Shown: one piece after another, positions 55,980-64,000 of the stretch | Numbering within the stretch: position 1 is the stretch's first letter | How the letters are laid out: every line of letters begins with the position of its first letter | Assembly (NCBI GenBank): GCA_030704615.1 | Contig: CM060733.1 | Location: 16,616,001 to 16,680,000 of the forward strand | Source: Takakia lepidozioides | Taxonomy: Eukaryota > Streptophyta > Takakiopsida > Takakiales > Takakiaceae | Direction: 5' to 3' | DNA: 64,000 nucleotides | Notes under the pieces: model-generated | Seen by the model: the letters and a program-made list of their open reading frames with translations, nothing else | The model's database searches: none | Told to the model about the DNA's origin: nothing | Translations under genes and position numbers: made by a program

Positions 55980-57660
55980 TTTTTCTTTTTTCTTTTTTTT
56001 TCAAAACAGGGAACTGAGGCCCTGTAGAATTTATTTCAAAAAAGCGGATTACAAAGAAAGTGAGGAAAAAATAACCTCACTAGGAAACCATGAGGACGAT
56101 AAAGGAGCTTTGCCCCGTAACCAAAACTAAGAAGCCTGCAGAGGCTAAGGATAAGAGCGTTGCAGGTGGGGGATGTCTAAGGCTTGGAAGAGGCGAAAGG
56201 AAGATGTGCCTTGGACTTGCCCTTCCGAAGGGAGTGCTTGTGGCGCCAATTGACGTCAGAGTCTCAGGCTTTGCTGACTGCTGGGCACTACGTGAACTGC
56301 CAACATGCCGGGAGTTGGTTGTTCCAGACAACCGATGAGTCTGAAACTCTTGTGCACAGAATGCCTCCTTTTCCCCAGGACTTATCAAAGTCAGCGAATA
56401 GTTGCAACCTCTTGTTCTGAGAGCTTCTAGCAGCAGCTGCACACAAAACGCTCCACGATTTTCTCACTTCAGTCATAAGGTCGGAATGAATTCGATACAA
56501 TGCTATCTTAGCACATGGTACCTTAGTCTCAAAAACACAAGAGCACCTACATTTCCAAATATTCCACAAGGTGTGGGCACGAAGTGCTATCCAGAGAGGG
56601 CATGTACTCCAGTAAGCACCATTGTGCATGTTCAAGAGCAAAACGGAAATCTGGGAAGAGAAGTCCAGTGACCAGTGAGCATAAAATCTCTTAACAGCAG
56701 CCCATACTAGAGAGGCCAGAGGGCAATGGATCAGGCAATGCTCAATGGTCTCTAGACCATTCGAGTTACAGATTGAGCAAGGGAGCTGGGGATCCGAAAT
56801 GTACGCGAAAACTGGCAAGATATGATTGACAATCTTCCATAGAAATCCACATATTTTTGCAGCCCTTTGTTTTCTCCAAACATCCTTCCAAACCATGAGC
56901 CAATTCACTGAGGGCGGTGGAAGATGCTCCCACTTAGCATTCCATTTGTGAGAGAAGAGAGCCGGGGGTCTCAGCAAATTGTAACCAAGCTTGACCGAAT
57001 AGCTAAAGAAGGGTTTGTGAGGGGTTGACATCCAGTTCCACTCTACAGGGTCAAATTGAAGTTGTGTGACCGGAGCATTTAGGAATTAACAGAAAGAACC
57101 AGAGTAGTGTTTGATATTGGGAGGCGGCGAAGGATTGCATGCTCCCGTAATCCTGCAGAACACTCTAATCGCAAATAGACCTTCTTCATGTAGATACTTG
57201 AACGATGGATGGTATAAGCCCCCAACCCTATCAGCCTGAAACTGCCAGCCCGCTAGAGTGCTGCCATGGCGAGATATGGCGTAGAGGGCCACCTGCGCAG
57301 ACCCGGGGGCACCTTTCCCAAGCCAAGCAGGAAGTAGCCTTGGTGCATCCTGGACGGAGGGAAAAGAAGTCCAAAGTTGGGGTATCTCTTTAATCAGAGA
57401 ATCCCAAGCCCCTGCCCTTCTGGAAGAGAGGTGGGAGGTGACCAGGTCTTTGGGGAGGAAGCTGGGAGGATCCCAGATATGGCAAAAATGCAAAATTCCA
57501 GCCATCTCCCAATGGCTCCATTTTTTAGCACCTGATAATAGCACCTCTGAATCGGAGTTGTAGTTCGCAAAAAGCGGCTGACGCAAGGCCTCTTCCAAGG
57601 TGGATGGCATGGTTTGATAGAGCGAGTTTCTCAATAGAACCCATGCAGCCCATATAGATA
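55980..57660 (-). mobile_element. 5'-truncated LINE (non-LTR retrotransposon), 9-bp target-site duplication
   Basis: The element runs leftward and ends in an A-rich tail (minus strand; + strand T-rich at 55980-56001) after an AATAAA-like 'gaaataaattc'. The 9 bases TACATACTT flank it at 55971-55979 and 57661-57669. The frame from about 57634 to 56288 is open except for one TAA at 57086-57088. Its second half is a zf-RVT domain: RAAKICGFLWKIVNHILP, then CSICNSNGLETIEHCLIHCP, then ASLVW. This is the region following reverse transcriptase in plant L1-type LINEs. The RT core and ORF1 are missing through 5' truncation. Short decay suggests a fairly young insertion. Confidence 0.9.
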
Positions 57661-57751
57661 TACATACTTCTTATGAACCACTAGGGAGTAGAACCCACAG
57701 GTAAACTAAAGAGCTTCTCATTCCCCTTCCTCAAGATTCAAATAGGGTAAC

Positions 57752-57935
57752 TGTACCTATCATTGCACAAACCCCTATCATCGCCCACCCCAGCCCCTAT
57801 CATTACGCACCTGTGGACAGCGCAAACCCCTATGATTGCGCATCCCAGCCCCTGTCACTGCACACCTGTCGACGCGCACCCGTGGACCGTGCTTAGGGGT
57901 TTGCAAATGGTGTGCAATGATAGGGGCAATGGTAC
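57752..57935. repeat. Small inverted-repeat element with internal 55-bp tandem units
   Basis: The unit starting 'aaacccctatcattgcgca' at 57769 repeats at 57824. An inverted relative ('aggggtttgcaaatgg', 'tgtgcaatgatagggg') lies at 57896-57927. The outer words 'gtacctatcattgcaca' and the inverse of 'tgtgcaatgata' look like terminal repeats of a MITE. Confidence 0.5.
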
Positions 57936-58096
57936 TTGGTTTTATGAAGATTATATAGGCTCGTTGTGCCCAACACTTCAATGTAGTGTATTGGGTTTTG
58001 AAGCCAACTTGCCAACCTCCTCCTAGGTCCAAATTTTGCACCGTAATATGATCATATGAACAAGTTAGCCTCTCATTTTACAATAATTGGGACGTT

Positions 58097-58410
58097 ATGG
58101 CGCACGCGCGAGCTGACCGGTGGGCCCCGCGCACGGATGCCCGGCTCCTCCCACCCAGAACCCCCCCCCCCCCCCCCCCCCCCCCCCCGCCCGCCGCTGT
58201 GTGGTGGCCCAGCCACGCCCGCTGCTGCCGTGGCCCCAGCAGCCCCGCCCGCCAGTCTGCCGGCAAGTCCGCTGTGCCAGTCCCCGCAAGTCCACCCAAC
58301 AATCCGTTGTGCCCGTCTGCTGCCCCCCAGTCTGCCAGTCCGTTGTGCCAGTCTCGGCCAGTCCACCCAACAGTCTGCCCGCCAGTCCGCCGCCCATGAG
58401 TCCGCTTTCC
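58097..58410. repeat. GC-rich low-complexity tract with a run of 28 C
   Basis: 58161-58188 is 28 consecutive C. It is followed by degenerate 'ccagtctg' and 'cagtccg' words up to about 58400. Several long overlapping frames on both strands are compositional (Pro/Gly/Ala-rich) and not genes. The minus strand has G-quadruplex potential. Confidence 0.7.
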
Positions 58411-58598
58411 TCTAGTCCACTGATGATGCCGCATCTGGAATGTCCGTTTGTAAATGCCATCTGAGCCCTCCATTTTTAGGGCATGAATTCAAACCTTATC
58501 CCTACCGCCTGCCACTTGCCAGTAGCCGCGAACGTGCGCACCGATGCTCCTTGCACGTTGTCCATCGTGTCCAGTGTACTACGGCGCGTTTCTTGCAG

Positions 58599-59482
58599 GT
58601 TTTGAAGCGTGTCCTCTATACTGTACATGGCATGGACGTGGAAGCAGTAGGCGATGATATACTAAAAACGGGAAGCCGGATTATACGGCCTCTTCGACAA
58701 AGTTTGCAAACAACCAAACCAGGACCCTTCAACACGAAGGACCTCCATTGGAAGAGAGACACGCAATAAGGTTATATGGGTGTGCGAGTGAATGTTCAGA
58801 AGGCCTGCATACCGTGGGATAGAGTTGATGACTTTCTCCTTGGAGAGGAGAGTTTGGTGGACTACCCCACTCAGTTTTGGGTGAATGTCCATACTAAAGT
58901 GCAACCCGACATGCTAAAAGAGCCGAGAGAACAGTATCATGTGTGCACCATCCTCATCGTCCTTTTGTAGTCTGATTGCATGTCTGTTGCCATTTTTTGT
59001 ACCCACATACTGTGATTTCATGCTTCCAGAAGTCGATGGATATCGATTGTGATTTTTATGTCCAGGTATCAATGCTGCTACGGTCCAGATGACAAACGCA
59101 CCAACAATGTGATAATGGAGGATCCCAAACTGAAACGTGGAGGACCTCTTGTGGGTGCTGGAACATCTCACCCTCATAAAGGCCCAAGGAGAAAGAAGTC
59201 GGAATATGGAGAGTCTTACAAGCGTGGTTGTCAATGCTGTTTCAAGGTCCAGCAATGTTATCTCGCCCCTGACATTTGTGTCCTCACGTACTACAACAAT
59301 ATGGAGCATACAGACGCGAAAGGGAACGCCTGTCATGGGAAGTCTGCTGAGTTCAGGAACACTCGCCATGCCTATACACCACACATTAGCGAGGAATTGA
59401 AAGCATGGGTCATGGAGTGTCTGTGTCGAGGCCTGTCAGTCGCCCAAATCATGATGGAACATAAAGAGCACGTTGTGAAGGC
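58599..59482 (+). pseudogene. Transposase-type gene fragment with a GCM/WRKY-like zinc finger
   Basis: Coding-like pieces at 58599-58768 (RVLYTVHGMDVEAVGDDILK) and 58776-58969 (VNVQKACIPWDRVDDFLLGE) are followed, after a 'gtccag' acceptor at 59066, by the frame 59067-59482. That frame has KRGCQCCFKVQQCYLAPDIC, then YYNNMEHTDAKGNACHG, a C-C-H-H arrangement as in WRKY/GCM-type fingers at the start of plant MULE-like transposases. At about 59480 it runs straight into gypsy gag DNA of opposite orientation, so the gene is cut by that element. Confidence 0.5.
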
Positions 59483-60744
59483 GTTTCTGCCACCATTGTT
59501 GAGCATAGCCCCTCAAATAGGTGGGAGCCACTTCCACCCGATCCTCGTCACTCAACTTGGCCGCCCGGAAGTACTGCTTTAGCTCCAGGAGCCAGGTGTT
59601 GAGTGCCTTCCGATTTCGGACGCCCTCGAAGGTGCCGGGTTCCTTAGGCTTCACCTTAAACTTTGCCTTAGTGGAAGTGGCATTAGCCGCCTTCAACACG
59701 TCTTTCAACGTCCCGCCAAACTGCGCCAACAACCCTTCCCAAAAGGCTGCCGGCATGGGAGGCATCTCTTGGTTTGTCGGAGCTCTCAAGGATTCCTCGG
59801 GCTCCGACTCCTTGGATTCCTCCCGCTCTTGAGCGGCCTCGTTTTCGGAAACATGCATCGCTTCCTCAAACGGCCGCCTCGGTGACACGTCGCCCCCATC
59901 GGGCTCACCAGGATCATCATCTTTTGGGCCGTTCCGCTTTCGCTTTGGTTTGCCCGACCCTATGATGAGGCCAATCCCAAGGACGATCGCGTACTGAACT
60001 CTAAGCTCTGATACCAAGTGTCGCGCACCTCCCTCCGGTAAGCTCCCCTCAAGTCATAGTTACTCGCTTTGATGCGCGCGCCTGACTCCCAACCTGGCCG
60101 CCGGGCCAACTTGGAGCTTCGGCTGCTCACCGGGGCATAACGGTCCCCCTTTGTTCTCCCAAAGAACCCTCCACCGATTTGGAACCAGCGGGAATTCCCT
60201 TTGGTAGTTGGTAGTCCGGAACAGCTCCCCACTCTTTGGTCGCTTTCCGGCTCGCTTGCTTACTCACTAGTTTTTGGTCACCAACGGGCTTGCACCGTTC
60301 TCGGGGTTACTACTCCCTATATATACTTCTGTAGCTGTCCGCGGGGGTTTCACAACCAGCCATGCCATTTTATGGCGAACCACCACGAAGACCCTCGATT
60401 CCCGATGGTGAGTCGCGGTGAGTCTTGGCCCACTCACCGCGGCCCCAATGGACCGTGATGAGTCCCAAGACTCCCCATGACTCCCACCTCGAGGTCTCCA
60501 CCCCATGGTGAGTCCTATGCCACCCCCACTAAGTCCCGCTAAGCTACCACCACCCCTTGTGGAGCCACCCCCACCGCAACCCGGTGTGCGGGGCTCCACC
60601 TAGTGAGCGCCTCCGCCTCCTTGAGTGCCTTGGGCACTCAAGGGTGCTTCAGCCCCCATACCTATCGCTGCTACTGCCCCCACCACAGGGGCAACCCCTC
60701 TTGTGTCCCGACCCCCCCTGCCCTCAAGGCAAAGGGCCGCGACA
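59480..60744 (-). mobile_element. Ty3/gypsy retrotransposon 5' end: LTR, primer-binding site and gag fragment
   Basis: Read leftward, an LTR at 60744-60019 (726 bp) begins TGTCGCG and ends CGCGACA, a 7-bp terminal inverted repeat containing TG...CA. It contains a TATA-like 'agtatatatagg' near 60325. Two bases on, TGGTATCAGAGC (60016-60005) is the classic primer-binding site for initiator tRNA-Met. A gag frame continues to about 59480, with acidic and Lys/Arg-rich parts and FEGVRNRKALNTWLLELKQY, then YLRGYAQQWWQ. Homology then stops, so pol and the other LTR are lost here. It is inserted in transposase-like DNA. Confidence 0.88.
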
Positions 60745-61031
60745 CCATGCCCATGTGAACGTTGTTTGGGCACTACAAGTAGATCTGAGGACGGTGTGCG
60801 CACACATCTCCTTCACCACAAAAGACATGAAGCATTTCGGGTGTGGATTGGAGATGGACCTGCAGACGAAGACGATGAGGAGTGGGCACAATTGGACAAT
60901 GCACACCCCCGAGGGAGCCATACAGACAGGCCAGACGAGGACTATGTCATGGGCACAGGACATGAACCAGGCATGGACGGAGGGGTGGAGATTACTCGAA
61001 TGTTGATAACTCGGAATCCCAGTTGGAGATA
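60745..61031 (+). pseudogene. Transposase-associated domain remnant (En/Spm-like)
   Basis: Directly outside the LTR the + frame reads CPCERCLGTTSRSEDGVRTH, then LLHHKRHEAFRVWIGDG and an acidic tail. The CPCxxC...HL...F..W layout is that of the N-terminal transposase-associated domain of plant CACTA (En/Spm) elements. The 5' part is interrupted by the LTR at 60744 and the frame ends at 61030-61032 (TAA). Confidence 0.55.
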
Positions 61032-61032
61032 A

Positions 61033-61887
61033 TGAGACGAATACATGACTATCTTGCGAGTTTCAACTTTCTTGGAGGTAGTTTCCAGTTTCTCTGGTGT
61101 CACAACTGCCTTCAAGCTGGGTTTAGAGGAATTAAGTCCCACTCGCAAATGCAGAATGTCTCCCTCATCTGCGTGGGCAAAATGGGGTTTGGCATGATAT
61201 GATTGTAGTTCACAACCAAAGGGCATATTCTTCAGCCTTCACGTTTTTGCGATCTTCTTCTGTGACGCCTTCTACATAACTTGTGAAATGGAAAAGCAGC
61301 TACACATCAAATTATTGCGATGCCACTCAATGGCACTATGAACGTTTCGAGCATGCTGTCAGAAAAGTAGACGGGCAAAAACCCAATTCAGCAGCCTCAC
61401 CTTGCGTGGATACTTGGGAATTGATGCCAGAAGGGCATGCCCGTATGCGCGCTCCATCGTGCCTCCATCCAGCACATTCTGTAAATGATGAATGACCAAG
61501 ACCCCGATGTCACACCGTTCTGAGAAGCCACTACGCGCGCTCACAGTATACGAAGGCCTTGCCGTGTCAGGATTTCCATTCCCACGTCCCGCCATGTCCG
61601 ACACAGCACTTGCATCCTTGTCTCTGCCAGGTGGAGGCAGCACGTATTAAAATATCTATTCCCCCAAGGCCACATTTTATTCACCTCTTTTTGTGAAAGC
61701 CACGTCAGCAAATGTGCTGCCGAGTCATGGGTGCAATGAAAGCGCAGTGGTTCATGGAGTCGTTGAGTCGACTACATATTCACTTTAATGAATAAATATC
61801 TTTATTCCATTAATCGAATTAGGAAAGAAAATTTGTAGTCGCATGTGCAGTAATTACAACCACTTGTAATTTTGGCTTTTTCAAATT
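61033..61887. other. Spacer between transposon fragments
   Basis: Short frames only. On the minus strand 61359-61560 reads FSERCDIGVLVIHHLQNVLD, possibly another transposon relic, but I do not recognise it. Confidence 0.35.
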
Positions 61888-64000
61888 TTATGTATTTACG
61901 CAATTCGTAAAATAGCCCGGAATTCTGCTACGACTCCGGAGTTGTTGACCCCACTTCTGTCCGCCGTCTGAAATGCCCCCGTGGGCCCACATTGTCTGTT
62001 TCGACTCTCCAGTAGTCCCAAGTGGTTCCCGGAGTGGTTGCGGACATGCAGTCAAATCGGAAAAGACACGAATGCTTCTAATGATAACACGTCCTACAGT
62101 TACATCCAGGGTCATTGGAGCAGTTTGCTGCATATAAACATAGTCACTAGGGTGAAATCTCTGAACCCCATGACGATAGCCCCCACCACGTATGGTAGCA
62201 TACCTCAACCACGATGTTGTGCAATGGCAAGGTTCTCGAAAGCCATGGGCATGACTTTCTTAAACAACTCCGCGCGCTGACCACATGCACGTGCCCACAC
62301 GTCCGGATCGTCAAGATTGAGGACTATTGCAGCCTCCATGCGAATAGATGCAGGCAAATCTGGCTCTCGGCCAAAGAGAAAGAAATAAGGCGAGAATGAG
62401 GCAAGTGATGCTTGTTTGCTGAACCTGTAGCCCATGGCTAACCAGGGTAGCTGAAGGTTCTAATCTCCAAGGTGTCCCATCTGCAAGCCATACTTGCGCA
62501 AACCCGTCTTAACCGTTTGCACAACCCTCTCTGCCAAGCAATCGGCCTCAGGATGATCCGAGAAGTGGTGCGGTGGTCTATCAAGGCCTTGTCACACAAC
62601 GCCTGAAACTCCCCCAAGAACTCTCTCTCTTGATCCGTGAGTACCTCAGCTGGAGCACCGAATCAGCTAAGTACACGATCCAAGAATGCATACGCAGTTC
62701 CATCACTAGCCTTATCAGGCAATGTAACCAACTCGATCCACTTGGAGAAGTGCTCCACCATCATCGACACGTACTTGTTGTGGGGTATGGTCAGTGGCAA
62801 CGGCCCTGCGAAGTCAAGACTCCACATGTAGGCCAATCCCATGATCGGAAGAGGGTGCAATTGTGGTGTAGGGGCGTTAAATGAAACATGCACCCTGTCA
62901 CACACCATGCACTTAGCCACAAATTGTTGCACCTCTGTGTGCATACCAGGCCACCAATACTGCCCCTGCAGTAGACTATGAGTGTGTCGCACCCCAAAAA
63001 TGCCCCAACTCATGGGCATGCCGCACTAATCGTGCCCACTGTGTTGGGTGAGGCACAATCCTTACTCGACCATCCTCCCACACTCGGAGCAGGTGTGTCC
63101 CCTCCCACTTGAACCTCTTGGCTCGTTGTAGGATCTGATCCCTTTCCTTGGCAGTCACAGTGGCTGCCGTGTTTCCAGTGCGGAGATAGTCCAACACAGC
63201 TGAATTCTCATGTATATCTTTGGCGCCACCTTGCTCATTGCTGGCCTCAGGTTCCTCAGACACTCGGTCTACAGTCATCCCTGTTGTAGGTCCAACCTGG
63301 CCTTCCGCTGCCAAGATACATAGAAATGCAGATGCATGCCATCCGGGCATCATCTCCTCGTCTGTCTCACCATGCCACCGAGCTCCAGTGTCATCCTACT
63401 GGCTCGTGCATGGATTGCGACTCAACCCATCCGCATCCTGATTGACCAAACCCGGTCGATGCACAACCTGAAAGTTATACTCCTCAAGTATGAGTTCCCA
63501 CCGTGCAAGCTTCCCCGTAAGCTTGTCTGATTCCATCAACCACTTGAGTGGCTGGTGATCCGTGATAAGGGTGAAGAGATTTCCGTATAGATAGCACTTG
63601 AAGTGTGCCACGGCCCACACTGCAGCTAAGCATTCTCCCTCATATGAGCTATACTTAGTCTCTGCAGCGTTGTTCAAGCGGCTAGCATAAGCCACTACGA
63701 ACTCTCTTCCCTCATCATCCACCTGTGTGAGCACCGCTCCAAGCCCCAGCATGCTCCAGTCTGTATGCAGCTGAAAATGACGCTCCCTGATAGGTCGTCT
63801 CAAGATGGGCACCGAGGTCAACCTCGCCTTGAGCTCTTGAAAAGCTCGTTCTTGCTCATCTTCCCACTGCCACTCCTGGTCCACCTTGGTCAGCTTGGTT
63901 AGAGCCTTTGCAATGGCACTAAATACCTTGACAAACCGTCTATAATAGTTTATCAACCCCAGGAAAGCTCGAACTCGGCTCACATCCGTGGGGTGTGGAA
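61888..64000 (-). mobile_element. Ty3/gypsy retrotransposon pol (RT end, RNase H, integrase), runs off the window
   Basis: Leftward from the window edge: the reverse transcriptase connection and RNase H (VRAFLGLINYYRRFVKVF, then LHTDWSMLGLGAVLTQ, then ITDHQPLKWLM), and an in-frame TAG at about 63396. The integrase zinc-finger region and core follow (HELGHF, then YWWPGMHTEV, CMVCDRVH, WSLDFAGPLPLTIPHNKYVS), with a frameshift near 63000 and more breaks. The C-terminal part is HRGTLRYATIRGGGYRHGVQ, then RFHPSDYVYMQQTAPMTLDV. There are several disabling changes. The 5' half lies right of the window. I found no 3' LTR before 61888. Confidence 0.87.

Noticed and set aside
58056-58473. Overlapping Pro-, Gly- and Ala-rich frames on both strands
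   Set aside because: All derive from the poly-C and CCAGTC-rich low-complexity tract.

Overview
The window is nuclear DNA of a land plant. The plant-specific families are two PPR proteins of the PLS-DYW class, an HCF152-type PPR protein, a SOBIR1-type receptor kinase and a SEN1-like helicase with plant exon structure. Genes have GT-AG introns, and the DNA between them is packed with decayed transposons. The DYW proteins with many near-identical PLS triplets, and the presence of piggyBac relics, make me lean to a seed-free plant (moss, lycophyte or fern). That is inference; no sequence here names the species.

Layout. 1-4800: a PPR-DYW gene (+), a 286-bp hAT MITE with a perfect 8-bp target-site duplication (TSD), and a small PPR relic. 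4801-7404: a SOBIR1-like receptor kinase (-) with one 201-bp intron that happens to stay open in frame. 8040-31550: a gene-poor accessory block. It holds a piggyBac element nested in a larger inverted-repeat element, two more hAT-type elements with perfect 8-bp TSDs, a pogo-like MITE, a second piggyBac arm, SINE-like copies, tandem duplications, a dUTPase-like relic, an orphan ORF, an FCP1-like fragment, a cluster of seven CACGTG sites, a cut-off copy of the first PPR gene's leader, and a Ty3/gypsy wreck. 31558-53956: the gene-dense core. It has HCF152-like (-, 2 exons), a DnaJ-type zinc finger/NUMOD3/zinc-knuckle protein (-, 8 exons), the SEN1-like helicase (+, 8 exons) divergent from it across 546 bp, and a second PPR-DYW gene (-). 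54000-64000: a duplicated leader, a 5'-truncated LINE with a 9-bp TSD, GC-rich low-complexity DNA with a run of 28 C, and two gypsy fragments lying in or next to transposase relics.

How the genes relate. Three of the six host genes are PPR proteins, expected to act on organelle RNA (two as probable C-to-U editing factors, one on the plastid psbB-petB region). A fourth has zinc-binding folds of a plastid type. The helicase is a nuclear RNA/DNA helicase and the kinase a plasma-membrane immune co-receptor. There are no operons; the only suggestive pairing is the divergent promoter at 40480-41025. The three multi-exon gene models below were built by hand from splice sites, reading phase and family resemblance. 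In each, exon phases match throughout and total coding length is a multiple of three.
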